DNA from: Shewanella saliphila
Lineage (GTDB): Bacteria > Pseudomonadota > Gammaproteobacteria > Enterobacterales > Shewanellaceae
Direction: 5' to 3'
Length of the DNA: 64,000 nucleotides
Assembly (NCBI RefSeq): GCF_014648295.1
Contig: NZ_BMQV01000003.1
Location: forward strand, 102,401-166,400
A program made the translations under genes and the position numbers. Shown here piece after piece: positions 34,806-45,067 of this stretch. The first letter of the stretch is position 1. Every line of letters starts with the position of its first letter. The notes beneath the pieces are model-generated. The model saw only the letters and a program-made list of their open reading frames with translations. It searched no databases and was not told where the DNA came from.

Positions 34806-37800
34806 ATGTCTAATCCTCAATCGACTCACACTGGGGCAATAGCCTGGTTTGCCAGAAACTCAGTTGCCGCTAACTTGTTATTGATTGGCATGATTGTTGT
34901 CGGTTTATTCTCACTTAATAACTTGCGTAAAGAGGCGTTTCCGAGCCTAGAGCCTGATCGTGTCACCGTGTCTGTCACCTACGACAGTGGCGATCCTGTG
35001 CTTGCCGAAGAAGGTATAGCAATTAAAATTGAAGATGCTTTAGAAACCGTCCCTGGAATTAAACGCATCACCTCAACCTCTAATGCCGATGGCAGTAGTG
35101 TGATTATTGAGAAAACCAGTTCGTATGATTTAGATACCTTGCTAACCGACATTAAAACCAATGTCGATGCAATTTATAACTTTCCTACTGAAGCTGAAAA
35201 CCCGGTAATCGACAAGATGCGCTTGCAAGATCACGCGCTCTGGATTGAGATTTATGGTGATACAGACCGGATAACATTGCAGGCATTAGCTGAGCAATTA
35301 AAGACAGATCTTTTAAGCCAGGATGCGATTCACGACCTTGAGATTAAAGCCAAAGCTGAGCCAATGATTTCGATTGAAGTCGATGAAGCTAAGCTACAAG
35401 CCTATGGATTAACCTTAGAGTCTGTTGCCAATGCCGTTAACGCAGAATCTGCGACATCAATTTCGACCAGCTTATACAATGACGACAAAACTGTACGCTT
35501 AAAAGTGTCAGATCAGGCGTATCAAAAGCAAGATTTCATGGCGCTGCCCATCATTACTAACAGCCAAGGGTCGCTAATTACCTTAGGCGATATCGCCACG
35601 GTAAAAGATGAGTTTGCCGACGACACCTTTGTATTGTCGCGTTATAACAATGTCAACTCAAGCGCGATTCAGATTGTCATGGATGAAAACGGCGACATCG
35701 TTAATATTGTCGAACAAGCCAAGCAAGTGGTTGAAAAATGGCGTAACTCGAGTGCATTACCTGAAAATGTCAGTATTGCCTCTTGGTATGACAAAAGTAC
35801 CCTTATTACCGAACGTTTAAGCTTATTGGTTAAAAATGCCCTAAGCGGTATTGCGTTAGTGTTTATCATTTTGGCGTTATTTTTAAACCTTCGCGTAGCG
35901 TTTTGGGTGGCAGCAGGGTTGCCGTTTGTGTTCTTTGGCACCTTGTTTTTCATGACCAACAATTTTGCAGGCTTAACCCTAAATGAGATGACCACCTTTG
36001 GCTTTATTATGGCGCTGGGTATTGTGGTGGATGACGCAGTTGTCGTCGGTGAGAGCGTATATAGTACCCGACAAAAATACGGCGATAACATCGATAACAC
36101 CATTAAAGGCACCCTCAAAGTAGCCACACCGACTATTTTTGGCGTGTTAACCACTGTGGTCGCGTTTGTGGCGTTAGCCAATGTGGAAGGGCGCCTAGGG
36201 CAAATTTATGCTCAGTTTGGTACGGTTGTGGCAATTTGTTTAATGTTGTCGCTGGTGGAATCTAAGTTTATTTTACCGTCGCATCTTGCCCATATTGATA
36301 CTAAAAAGCGTGCTAAAAAATCATGGTTTAACCATATTCAGCATGCTGCCGACAGTGGTTTAAAGTGGTCTAGCCGAGTAATTTACCAGCCATTAATTGA
36401 GTTTGCCCTGCGTTTTCGTTACGCCGTGGTGATGGTGTTTATTGCGGTATTTATTGTGGTAGCAGGCATGCCAATCACAGGCAGTGTTAGGGTGGCGTTT
36501 TTCCCTGATATTACTGGCGACACCGCTGTAGCTGATTTTTCTATGCAAAATGATGCCAGCTTTGGTCAAACCTATAAAAACTTAACCACCTTAGAAGCTG
36601 CTGCTAAACGCGTAGATGCTCAGCTTTCTGCCCAATATAGTGATGACACTGCGAGTTACCTTTCGAGTTTACATGTACTGGCAAGCAGTAGTGACTCTGG
36701 TCAGGTAATCGTTGAGTTAGCATCAGGTGCGCCGTATGCCCTAAAAGAATTTACCGTAAAATGGACCGAAGCAGTTGGCCAAATGGAAGGGGTTAAAAAG
36801 CTAAAAGTGTTAGCTAAAAGAGAAATGCTCGATAACTTTAAAGTAGAGATTAAAGCCAGCGATACCGAGTCAGTGTTTGCTGCGGGTAAGGCATTAAAAG
36901 CGGCTATCGAAACCATGGACGGCGTCAGTGGTATCGATAACAACCTAGATTTAGGTGAGCCACAATACCGCTTTGAATTAACCGCTCAGGGTCGCGCCCT
37001 TGGATTTGATACCGAAACCTTATCTGGGCAAGTATTGCAGTCATTTGGTGGTGGCGTGGTACAGCGTTTCCAACGCGGTAAAGACGAAGTAAAAGTTCGC
37101 GTACGTTACCCCGATGAAGACCGTCAAACCATTGCTGATGTCAAACTAGCTAATGTTCGCACCAGTGACGGTACCATAGTGCCATTAAGCCATGTTGCCG
37201 ATATTTTTAATGACTATCAGCCATCAAGTATCACCCGTATTGATAGCCAACGTGCGGTGTATATTAGCGCGGTGTTAGATAAAGATAAGATTGCCTCTAA
37301 TGAGTTAGTGAGCCAATTACAGCAGTCGTTAGTGCCACAACTTGAAGTGCAATACCCAGGCGTGAGCTTTAATTTTGCTGGTGAAGCTGAACAACAAGCC
37401 GAAACCACAAGTTCAATAGGGTCGATGTTTGTGCTGGCGTTGATTGCGATTTATGCCTTATTAGCCATTCCGCTTAAGTCGTATGTGCAGCCAATGATCA
37501 TTATGACCGCGATTCCATTTGGTGTAGTTGGCGCGATTTTAGGCCATTGGTGGAACGACTTAACCATCAGTATTTTATCGTTAAATGGTATATTGGCCTT
37601 AAGTGGTGTGGTGGTAAACGACAGTCTATTATTGGTGTCGCGCTTTAATGAATTGATTAAAGAAGAAGGCTTGTCGGTACATGATGCGATTGTTGAGTCA
37701 TGCACCGGACGTTTACGTGCCGTATTATTAACATCGGTGACCACGTTTGCAGGGTTAGCACCATTATTAGGTGAAACCTCATTACAAGCACAGTTCTTAA

Positions 37801-37961
37801 TTCCGGCTGCGGCAGCACTTGGGTATGGTATTTTGTTTGCCACAGTGATCACCTTGATTTTGACACCGTCATTGTTGTTGATTCAATGTGAAATAAAGGG
37901 TTTTATCGCCAATATCATGAATAAGTTACGCCCTAATCATGACGCAACAGCGGTAGCATAA
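34806..37961 (+). CDS. RND-family efflux permease (AcrB-like)
   Basis: Proton-driven inner-membrane pump of 1051 residues with the two-times-six transmembrane topology and two large periplasmic loops of AcrB relatives. TM4 has the proton-relay acids in GIVVDDAVVVGE. The start opens with the usual WFARNSVAANLLLIGMIVVG. I use the ATG at 34806, with GGAAGAGG upstream, rather than a GTG overlapping the adaptor stop. Substrate class (hydrophobic drugs against metals) cannot be set with certainty. No CusA/CzcA metal-binding signature was noticed. Confidence 0.92.
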   Translation: MSNPQSTHTGAIAWFARNSVAANLLLIGMIVVGLFSLNNLRKEAFPSLEPDRVTVSVTYDSGDPVLAEEGIAIKIEDALETVPGIKRITSTSNADGSSVIIEKTSSYDLDTLLTDIKTNVDAIYNFPTEAENPVIDKMRLQDHALWIEIYGDTDRITLQALAEQLKTDLLSQDAIHDLEIKAKAEPMISIEVDEAKLQAYGLTLESVANAVNAESATSISTSLYNDDKTVRLKVSDQAYQKQDFMALPIITNSQGSLITLGDIATVKDEFADDTFVLSRYNNVNSSAIQIVMDENGDIVNIVEQAKQVVEKWRNSSALPENVSIASWYDKSTLITERLSLLVKNALSGIALVFIILALFLNLRVAFWVAAGLPFVFFGTLFFMTNNFAGLTLNEMTTFGFIMALGIVVDDAVVVGESVYSTRQKYGDNIDNTIKGTLKVATPTIFGVLTTVVAFVALANVEGRLGQIYAQFGTVVAICLMLSLVESKFILPSHLAHIDTKKRAKKSWFNHIQHAADSGLKWSSRVIYQPLIEFALRFRYAVVMVFIAVFIVVAGMPITGSVRVAFFPDITGDTAVADFSMQNDASFGQTYKNLTTLEAAAKRVDAQLSAQYSDDTASYLSSLHVLASSSDSGQVIVELASGAPYALKEFTVKWTEAVGQMEGVKKLKVLAKREMLDNFKVEIKASDTESVFAAGKALKAAIETMDGVSGIDNNLDLGEPQYRFELTAQGRALGFDTETLSGQVLQSFGGGVVQRFQRGKDEVKVRVRYPDEDRQTIADVKLANVRTSDGTIVPLSHVADIFNDYQPSSITRIDSQRAVYISAVLDKDKIASNELVSQLQQSLVPQLEVQYPGVSFNFAGEAEQQAETTSSIGSMFVLALIAIYALLAIPLKSYVQPMIIMTAIPFGVVGAILGHWWNDLTISILSLNGILALSGVVVNDSLLLVSRFNELIKEEGLSVHDAIVESCTGRLRAVLLTSVTTFAGLAPLLGETSLQAQFLIPAAAALGYGILFATVITLILTPSLLLIQCEIKGFIANIMNKLRPNHDATAVA

Positions 37962-37979
37962 CCTTAAGGAGTCTGCTCG

Positions 37980-38666
37980 ATGACAGCTGATAAATTACAG
38001 TTATTACTGGTCGAAGATGATCTCGACCTCGCGACAGCGGTTATCGAGTATTTAGAACTCGAAGATATCTTGTGCGATCACAGTGCTAATGGGTTAGCTG
38101 GGCTGCATTTAATTCAGCAAAATCATTACGACGCGATTATTTTGGATTTAAATTTACCCAAAATGAATGGTCTACAAGTGTGTGAGTCTATCCGAGCTGA
38201 AGGCATTGATGTACCTGTATTAATGCTCACGGCACGTGACACCCTAGATGACAAGCTCACTGGTTTTGCCAATGGTACAGATGATTATTTGGTAAAACCA
38301 TTTGCCATGGAAGAACTCATCGTCAGGATTAAAGTGTTGGCTCGTCGCCGCAGTGGTCAGGTGCAGCGTTTGGCGGTCGCTAATTTAGTTGTTGATATAC
38401 AAAAAAAGCAAGCTTTTCGTAACAATATCGAATTAAAACTGTCGCCGACCGCATTAAAAATTTTAACCGTACTGATGCGGGCTAGCCCAAACCCGGTGTC
38501 GCGGGAAAAATTAATGCAAACAGTGTGGGGCGATGATCAACCTGATAGTAATAGCTTAAAGGTACACATCTTTAATTTGCGTAAACACATCGATGCCGAG
38601 CATGAGCATAAATTACTGCACACCATTAGCGGTTATGGTTTTGCAATTAAGGGATCTGAACAGTAA
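37980..38666 (+). CDS. OmpR-family response regulator of the efflux operon
   Basis: A 228-residue regulator. The receiver has LLVEDD, phosphoacceptor Asp in LDLNLPKMNG near residue 58 and Lys in YLVKPFA. The winged-helix DNA-binding domain (residues about 130-225) shows LSPTALKILTVLMR and the wing segment HTISGYGFAI. It lies 18 bp after the permease and overlaps the kinase start by 1 bp. The CTTAACC repeat box upstream of 32195 is a likely target. Confidence 0.92.
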   Translation: MTADKLQLLLVEDDLDLATAVIEYLELEDILCDHSANGLAGLHLIQQNHYDAIILDLNLPKMNGLQVCESIRAEGIDVPVLMLTARDTLDDKLTGFANGTDDYLVKPFAMEELIVRIKVLARRRSGQVQRLAVANLVVDIQKKQAFRNNIELKLSPTALKILTVLMRASPNPVSREKLMQTVWGDDQPDSNSLKVHIFNLRKHIDAEHEHKLLHTISGYGFAIKGSEQ

Positions 38667-39925
38667 TGAAAATACTCCCGAGTATTCGCTTATATGTATT
38701 GTTGGCAATGTTGGTTACCGGCGTAGGTACCATATTGATTTTGTCGGCACTGAGCTTACATTACTTTACTGCAGGTATGGATTCGTCTCTGCGAGTGTCG
38801 ATGTATGCCCAAGGGCAGCAACAAAATGTATCAGACGGAAAGCCCTATCAGTTTGAATCGTTTACGGTTGCCAGTCGCTGGCAAGATATCCCCGAAAACG
38901 TGCGGCAAATCATGCTAACGCCACCAACAGAATTCAATGTGTTAAATAAGGCCATTGTGGGCGGTAATTTCATTACTCCGCCTGATGTAGGCTATTTTAC
39001 CATGAAAGTACAATACGGCGCAGAAACACGCTTTGTCTCCACCGTATTTGAACGCAACAAAATAGGTGCCTTTAAGCGAAATGGCCTCCCTTATTTTTTA
39101 ATCATTTTGCTCACGGCAATATCAGGCATTATTGCTTTTGCTGTCGTACTCATTTGGGTGATGCGCCGGATAACACTGCCGGTAGAAAGGCTCAAAAACT
39201 GGGCCAAAGGCCTCAATACTCAACAGCTTGAGCAACCTACGCCAGATTTTCATTACAGCGAACTTAATACTTTAGCAACAATCATCAAAACCAGCTTAAG
39301 TACAGTGCAAGACAGTTTATCGCGCGAGCAACAGTTTTTGAGTTATGCCAGCCATGAGCTGCGCACCCCTATTGCAGTGATCCGTACCAATACAGAACTA
39401 CTGCAAAAGCTAATTGCCAAAGGGGCGAACACTGAAAAACAAGCGCAAGTAGTTGATCGCATTGAGCGTGCAGGACTGACCATGACTGATTTAACCGAAA
39501 CCTTATTGTGGTTAAATCGGCGTGAAGGTAAAAGTTTACCCATTATTGAGGTGAGTTTAGATCAGCTTATTCGCCAGTTAGTGAGTGAGCTGGCCTATTT
39601 AGCCAAAGGTAAAGATATCGACATTAGCATTGAAACCGATGAGTCTGTTCAACAGCTACCGGGCACGTTATGTCGGATTATTATGACCAATCTTATCCGC
39701 AATGCACTACAACATACCATGAAGGGCAGCGTGAGCATTGTGCAGAAGGGTTACACTGTCAGTATTATTAATCAGTGCGAATCTTACGCGAACAGCAGTG
39801 AAGATTTGGGTTTTGGCTTAGGGCTTGAGCTCACTACACGCCTCATTAAACAATATGATTGGCAGTATCAAAATATTGAAACCAATCGCGGTCGTAAGGT
39901 GTCTATCGACTTTACTGCGGGTTAA
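38666..39925 (+). CDS. Sensor histidine kinase of the efflux operon
   Basis: A 419-residue membrane kinase with two transmembrane segments (about 9-32 and 145-168) bracketing a periplasmic sensor of about 110 residues, then a HAMP-like linker. The phosphoacceptor is His in SYASHELRTP near residue 230. The ATPase has an N box NLIRNALQH and a glycine box GFGLGLEL, but the usual DxGxG box is not evident (INQCES is in that place), so nucleotide binding may be atypical. Partner of the regulator at 37980. A terminator follows at 39968. Confidence 0.9.
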   Translation: MKILPSIRLYVLLAMLVTGVGTILILSALSLHYFTAGMDSSLRVSMYAQGQQQNVSDGKPYQFESFTVASRWQDIPENVRQIMLTPPTEFNVLNKAIVGGNFITPPDVGYFTMKVQYGAETRFVSTVFERNKIGAFKRNGLPYFLIILLTAISGIIAFAVVLIWVMRRITLPVERLKNWAKGLNTQQLEQPTPDFHYSELNTLATIIKTSLSTVQDSLSREQQFLSYASHELRTPIAVIRTNTELLQKLIAKGANTEKQAQVVDRIERAGLTMTDLTETLLWLNRREGKSLPIIEVSLDQLIRQLVSELAYLAKGKDIDISIETDESVQQLPGTLCRIIMTNLIRNALQHTMKGSVSIVQKGYTVSIINQCESYANSSEDLGFGLGLELTTRLIKQYDWQYQNIETNRGRKVSIDFTAG

Positions 39926-39967
39926 TCTTATTTTGATGTCACTGAGCTAATGACCGAGTTAATCACT

Positions 39968-39991
39968 AAAGCCACCTAGCGTGGCTTTTTT
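39968..39991 (+). terminator. Terminator of the RND/two-component operon
   Basis: AAAGCCAC / GTGGCTTT stem with a CTAGC loop and T-tract. Confidence 0.8.
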
Positions 39992-40009
39992 ATTGGTATT
40001 ATTATAATG

Positions 40010-40032
40010 TGATGATAATAAAATTATCATCA
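40010..40032. promoter_or_regulatory. Perfect palindrome upstream of the SulP gene, possible operator
   Basis: TGATGATAAT-AAA-ATTATCATCA: 10-bp perfect arms around three A. It ends 18 bp before the -35 of the SulP promoter, a position suited to an activator or repressor. No T-tract follows, so it is not a terminator. Confidence 0.5.
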
Positions 40033-40050
40033 GGTGGTAACTTAATTTGA

Positions 40051-40078
40051 TTGTGCTAGCGCGCAATCGGCCTATAAT
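40051..40078 (+). promoter_or_regulatory. Sigma70 promoter of the SulP gene
   Basis: TTGTGC (40051-40056), a 16-nt spacer and a perfect TATAAT (40073-40078), 42 bp before the ATG. Confidence 0.65.
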
Positions 40079-40120
40079 GAGGGGTATCTTTTATACCGCC
40101 TAGGTTATGGGATCGCCTCA

Positions 40121-41845
40121 ATGAAATACCGCACACATTTATTTTCTCTTCGTATCGGGCATGCGCTCCGAGAGTCCTTAAAAGACAATCCCTACAGCAT
40201 TGCTGTATTTTCTAAAGATTTATTAGCAGGGTTAACCGTTGGTATTATTGCCATTCCCCTGGCAATGGCATTGGCTATTGCAATTGGCGTGGCGCCGCAA
40301 TACGGCTTATACACCGCCATTATTGCCGGATTAATTATTCCGCTAACTGGGGGCTCGCGTTATAGCGTATCTGGGCCAACGGCCGCGTTTGTGGTCATTC
40401 TTTATCCTATCGTGCAGCAATATGGCCTGTCTGGGCTGTTACTTGCGAGTATTTTATCTGGAGTGATGCTGATTATCATGGCGTTGTTTCGCCTGGGTCG
40501 CTTTATTCAATACATTCCTGAGTCAGTGACGTTAGGTTTTACTGGCGGGATTGCCGTTGTTATTGCTGTGCTGCAAGTAAAAGACTTTTTTGGATTGAAC
40601 ATTACAGAAATGCCTGAAAGCTTTGTGGGTAAAGTGGCCACCTTAACCCAAGAAATACCGGGGTTTTCTGGGCCGACGTTGCTGGTGGGTTTAAGCACCT
40701 TAGTGGTGTTTATTTTGTGGCCAAAGCTTAAGATAGCGGTGCCTGCGCATTTACCCGCAGTAGTGGTAGGCAGCATCGTGGCTTTGATGTTAAATCTGTT
40801 AGGGTTTCATGTCGCGACGATTGGCTCAACCTTCAGTTTTACCTTAGCCGACGGCTCTATTGGCGCAGGGATCCCATCGATGTTACCTGACTTTGAATGG
40901 CCCTGGTTGCGATCGCAAGTCGGCGAAGCGCCATTGGCGTTTAGTTGGCAATTAGTCAGCGATTTATTGTCAGCGGCATTTGCCATTGCTATGTTGGGCG
41001 CAATTGAGTCGTTACTGTGCGCGGTAGTGCTAGACGGTATGTCAGGTAAAAAGCACAGTGCCAATAGTGAATTATTGGGCCAGGGTATCGGCAATATTAT
41101 TACGCCATTTTTTGGCGGGATTACCGCGACTGCGGCAATTGCTCGTTCTGCAGCCAATTTTAAATCGGGCGCGGTAAGCCCAGTAGCCGCCATGATACAC
41201 GCGCTAGTGGTATTGGTGTCGTTGTTATCCTTGAGTGCCATTTTGGCTTATATTCCTATGGCGGGCATGTCAGCACTGCTTATCATGGTGGCGTGGAACA
41301 TGAGCGAAGCGCCTAAGATTATTCATTTAGTCAAAAAAGCCCCTGCCAGTGAAGTACTGGTGTTGATGGTGTGTTTATTACTGACCATATTTTTCGACAT
41401 GGTGATAGCGATCAGCGCCGGGATTATTTTGGCTTCGTTGTTATTTATGAAGCAAGTGGCCGACATGACCAAAGTGCAAGACATTAGCGAGCAGAAAAAA
41501 CACATCCATGTTGAACTGCCACCACGCTGGAAAGTGTTTAAAATTAACGGGCCATTATTTTTTGCTGCTGCCGATGGCGTCTTTGGTGAGTTGGTTCATT
41601 TAAGTGCCGAACAAGATGGCGTGGTATTGTATTTCGATGGGGTGTCTATTTTAGACTCTGGCGGTGTTGCGGCGTTATACAAATACATTGCCAAATGTAA
41701 GCACGATAACACCCGAGTCTTGTTGGCTGACTTTCAATTTCAGCCGCTGAAAACCCTGGCAAAAGCAGGCTTTAAGCCCGATGGTGTCCAGTGCGTAACG
41801 TATTCAACCTTAGCCGATGCGCTAGATGACATTGTGAAAAGTTAA
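40121..41845 (+). CDS. SulP-family anion permease with STAS domain (DauA-like)
   Basis: Inner-membrane secondary transporter of 574 residues. The membrane part (about 30-440) has the SulP signature PLAMALAIAIGVAPQYGLYTA in its first helices and SGPTAAFVVI. Residues about 450-570 form a cytoplasmic STAS domain (VLYFDGVSILDSGGVAALY). E. coli DauA (YchM) has the same layout and carries C4-dicarboxylates; others carry sulfate or bicarbonate, so the substrate is open. It is a single-gene unit with its own promoter. Confidence 0.88.
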   Translation: MKYRTHLFSLRIGHALRESLKDNPYSIAVFSKDLLAGLTVGIIAIPLAMALAIAIGVAPQYGLYTAIIAGLIIPLTGGSRYSVSGPTAAFVVILYPIVQQYGLSGLLLASILSGVMLIIMALFRLGRFIQYIPESVTLGFTGGIAVVIAVLQVKDFFGLNITEMPESFVGKVATLTQEIPGFSGPTLLVGLSTLVVFILWPKLKIAVPAHLPAVVVGSIVALMLNLLGFHVATIGSTFSFTLADGSIGAGIPSMLPDFEWPWLRSQVGEAPLAFSWQLVSDLLSAAFAIAMLGAIESLLCAVVLDGMSGKKHSANSELLGQGIGNIITPFFGGITATAAIARSAANFKSGAVSPVAAMIHALVVLVSLLSLSAILAYIPMAGMSALLIMVAWNMSEAPKIIHLVKKAPASEVLVLMVCLLLTIFFDMVIAISAGIILASLLFMKQVADMTKVQDISEQKKHIHVELPPRWKVFKINGPLFFAAADGVFGELVHLSAEQDGVVLYFDGVSILDSGGVAALYKYIAKCKHDNTRVLLADFQFQPLKTLAKAGFKPDGVQCVTYSTLADALDDIVKS

Positions 41846-41922
41846 CAGCCTCTATAACTAAACTTATAGGAGCCGTAATAACGATTCACAGTGCAGAAGT
41901 GCTATCTATTGAATAGATTGAG

Positions 41923-42444
41923 TTACTTGGCCGGTTTAGCCACTTCAATGTAGTGCCATGAGTCAGCAATGTGTAGCCTTGCCGAGGTGACGCGCTTATT
42001 ACGCTCTACATTGATGTGGTTGGTTTGATCTGACCACAACTCTTGTAGTGCAGTCATTTTAAGGTAAAACCCATCCATATCTGCCGTTATCGGGGTTTCT
42101 TGATACACCCACAAATACTTACCTTCCAACTCGGTGCCAACATAAGTCAGTGTGAGCGGTTGCTGTTGTTGATCTTGCATGGCAAAGGTTGAAATAGCGT
42201 AATACGCAAAGGCATCGCGTCCAACCGGATCGCTGATCAAATCCGTGTTTTTATCGATCACTTGTTGGGCGGCATGTTCAGCATCGTGTAGATAAAAACG
42301 ATGTTGAATTTCTAGCATGCCGCTGCGCTGATTAAACACAATACTGGTGTAGGCTTCTTTTTGCTGGTGGCCAAAGGCTTTACCCGCAAGTAAACCTAAA
42401 CTCATCATGCTGATTAATACTAAACTGATTAATGGGCGCATCAT
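41923..42444 (-). CDS. DUF6702 family exported protein
   Basis: A 173-residue protein with an N-terminal signal peptide (ISLVLISMMSLGLLAGKAFG) and a beta-rich remainder (EAYTSIVFNQRSGMLEIQHRFYLHDAEHA) that I recognise as DUF6702. Function is unknown. It overlaps the upstream M1 peptidase gene by 4 bp (ATGA), which argues for coordinated synthesis and a shared periplasmic job. Confidence 0.78.
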   Translation of the reverse strand: MMRPLISLVLISMMSLGLLAGKAFGHQQKEAYTSIVFNQRSGMLEIQHRFYLHDAEHAAQQVIDKNTDLISDPVGRDAFAYYAISTFAMQDQQQQPLTLTYVGTELEGKYLWVYQETPITADMDGFYLKMTALQELWSDQTNHINVERNKRVTSARLHIADSWHYIEVAKPAK

Positions 42445-44897
42445 TTCTTTTTCGCCTTAATCTCAGGCTCTTTCAACGCTTCTTTGTTGTCATGCATAAT
42501 GTCGCGATATTTATTGCCCTTACGCTCTTCCTCTTTAAAGGCTTCAATGCGTGATGGAATAATTTGCCGCGGATAATAGTTGTTTTCAATATCGACGTCG
42601 GCTGTTTCACCACGGCGGTCAATCACGGCAGAGACCAGGATATTGTCTTTATCGGTCACAATCAGCTTACTGACCTGTGATGGTGAACGGCGCCAAATTT
42701 CAGCCGGCAACACTAACGATTCAGTGTTGCCATTCTCGAAGGTTAGCTCGAGCAGGATAGGCATCACGAGACCACCAAGATTAGCAAAGTTAAACACGTA
42801 GTAGTTTTTATCTTCTTTTAGCGCTCGTGCCAGTACTTGTTGCTCCCACGGGTCGAGCTCAGCGTGTTTTTTGTTGTACTTATTTCGCTCTTTATTGGTG
42901 ACGCTAAATTGATCATGTTGGTCATGATAATCAAGATTGTCGGAGTTCAGGTCAACCCAGGTTTTTTGGCCACTTTGTTGATTACGCTCAACAGAATAAG
43001 GCATGGGTTTGGCTTGATAGTCTTGACGACGGCGCTCAAAATCAATGTCTGGATTGTTAGTGTCTAGGCGCAGTTTATAAATGCGGTCGAGTGAGATATC
43101 CACATGGTCAGTGGTGTAAAACCAGCCACGGAAAAACCAATCTAAATCAACCCCAGAGGCTTCTTCCATGGTGCGGAAAAAATCGCTCGGTGTTGGGCGT
43201 TTGTTCATCCAACGGTGGCTGTATTCTTGAAAGGCAAAGTCAAATAGCTCACGGCCTAGTATCACTTCACGTAAAATATTTAATGCTACAGCTGGTTTAA
43301 TATAAGCATTTGGCCCAAGCTGCAACACACTGTCTGACTGGGTCATAATAGGCACTTGCACGTTTGACTTCATGTATTCGGTCACGTCACTTGGCTCACG
43401 CCCCCAGGGTAAATCTGGGTCCCATTCGCGGGTGGCAATACCGTCTAAAAAGCTGTTTAAGCCTTCGTCCATCCAGGTCCATTGGCGCTCGTCTGAGTTT
43501 ACAATCATCGGGAAGTAGTTATGGCCGACTTCGTGGATAACTACGCCAATTAAGAATTGTTTTTCAGACAAGGTATAGGTGCGGCTTTCATCGTCATGCC
43601 AAATGGTGCGCGGGCCATTAAAGCTGATCATTGGGTATTCCATGCCGCCAACCGGTCCATTAACACTAATGGCTGCAGGGTAGGGATAGTCGAAGGTAAA
43701 ACGCGAATAAACCTTAAGTGTATGGATCACCGAGGCCGTTGAATATCGCTGCCACAGCTCGCCGCCTTCTTTGGGGTAAAAAGACATTGCCATCACGTGG
43801 GGGTTTTGGCTGTCTTTTTGCTGATAACCTTGTGCATCCCATATAAATTTACGCGATGATGCCCATGCAAAGTCGCGAACATTGTCAGCTTTAAAGTGCC
43901 ATGTTTTAGTGCCTTTAGCCGTACTCGACTCATTGGCGAGTGCTTCATCTGCCGAGACTATAAACACTGGCTTTTCAGCGGTTTTTGCTTTTTCTAAACG
44001 CTTAAGCTGTGTAGCTGAAAGTACGTTTTTGCTGTTTTGTAATACGCCTGTGGCTGTGACGATATGGTCGCTCGGTACGGTCATACTGACATCGTAATTA
44101 CCAAACTCGAGGGTAAACTCACCACTGCCTAAAAACTCTTTGTTGTGCCACGCTTCGTAGTCAGAATAGCTAGCGACTCGTGGAAACCATTGGGCTAATA
44201 AAAAGATGTCATTGCCACCTTCACGCTCATCGTCAGGAAAGTGTTCATAACCCGAGCGAGCCCCAACGGCATCCTCTTCTAAAATATTGTAGCTGTAATT
44301 TATATTGAGTTTAGTGGATTGATTGTGAGGTAACGGCTTGGGTAAATCGATACGCATTTGAGCGCCGACAATGGTGTATTTTAATGGTTTTTTGTTTGCA
44401 TCGGTTACTGCTGTTATCTGGTAACCAAGACTGTTGTCGGCTAAAAATTGTTGGCGACGCAGATCTTGTAGGCTGATTTTTGCAAATGCATTGTCGCCAT
44501 AAGTGTTCGCCGCGCTCACACTGCCATCAACACCATTAAAGGTGCTGCTGCGCTCAGCGATGGAGTCGGATTTAAAACGATTTTGCTCTAGCTGTAACCA
44601 CAGATATTTAAGCTTATACGGAGAATTGTTGTGGTAAGTAATGACTTGCTCACCTTCAATGCGGCGCTTTGTTTCATCTAACGTGACATTGATTTTGTAG
44701 TCAACTTGCTGTTGCCAATAGTCTTTTCCTGGCTCGCCTGCTGCGTTGCGGTAACCATTTGCGGTGGGTAGGCTTTCTTCAAGCTGACGAAACTTATCTT
44801 CAAAATGGCCTTTGCTTTGAACAATTTCTGAAGCCGAGCCGGTAAAAATGACTGAACTGGTAAAGGCCAATAACAGCAGTTGGCGATATACGCGCAT
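42441..44897 (-). CDS. M1-family zinc metallopeptidase, exported
   Basis: An 818-residue secreted or periplasmic gluzincin aminopeptidase. It has a signal peptide (LLLLAFTSSVIFTGSAS), an N-terminal beta domain (INVTLDETKRRIEGEQVITY), the exopeptidase-type motif GGMEYPMI, and the zinc site HEVGHNYFP (His455, Glu456, His459) with the third ligand in WMDEGLNSF. The ATG at 44897 is preferred because the GAGGA SD directly abuts the alternative ATG at 44903. An ATGA overlap joins it to the DUF6702 gene. Confidence 0.9.
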   Translation of the reverse strand: MRVYRQLLLLAFTSSVIFTGSASEIVQSKGHFEDKFRQLEESLPTANGYRNAAGEPGKDYWQQQVDYKINVTLDETKRRIEGEQVITYHNNSPYKLKYLWLQLEQNRFKSDSIAERSSTFNGVDGSVSAANTYGDNAFAKISLQDLRRQQFLADNSLGYQITAVTDANKKPLKYTIVGAQMRIDLPKPLPHNQSTKLNINYSYNILEEDAVGARSGYEHFPDDEREGGNDIFLLAQWFPRVASYSDYEAWHNKEFLGSGEFTLEFGNYDVSMTVPSDHIVTATGVLQNSKNVLSATQLKRLEKAKTAEKPVFIVSADEALANESSTAKGTKTWHFKADNVRDFAWASSRKFIWDAQGYQQKDSQNPHVMAMSFYPKEGGELWQRYSTASVIHTLKVYSRFTFDYPYPAAISVNGPVGGMEYPMISFNGPRTIWHDDESRTYTLSEKQFLIGVVIHEVGHNYFPMIVNSDERQWTWMDEGLNSFLDGIATREWDPDLPWGREPSDVTEYMKSNVQVPIMTQSDSVLQLGPNAYIKPAVALNILREVILGRELFDFAFQEYSHRWMNKRPTPSDFFRTMEEASGVDLDWFFRGWFYTTDHVDISLDRIYKLRLDTNNPDIDFERRRQDYQAKPMPYSVERNQQSGQKTWVDLNSDNLDYHDQHDQFSVTNKERNKYNKKHAELDPWEQQVLARALKEDKNYYVFNFANLGGLVMPILLELTFENGNTESLVLPAEIWRRSPSQVSKLIVTDKDNILVSAVIDRRGETADVDIENNYYPRQIIPSRIEAFKEEERKGNKYRDIMHDNKEALKEPEIKAKKK

Positions 44898-45067
44898 AAA
44901 CATTCCTCAAACACCTGTGAGCAGGTGCCAATATTCCCAAAATGATGACTTATTGTATTTTTTATGGGCAGAGTGTAACTAAGTTGGAATGAATATACAG
45001 TGAAATAGTGTTACCAAATCTTGCGTATTACCAATGGGATTTGGAGATAAAAAGGGGGGTAGCGACA

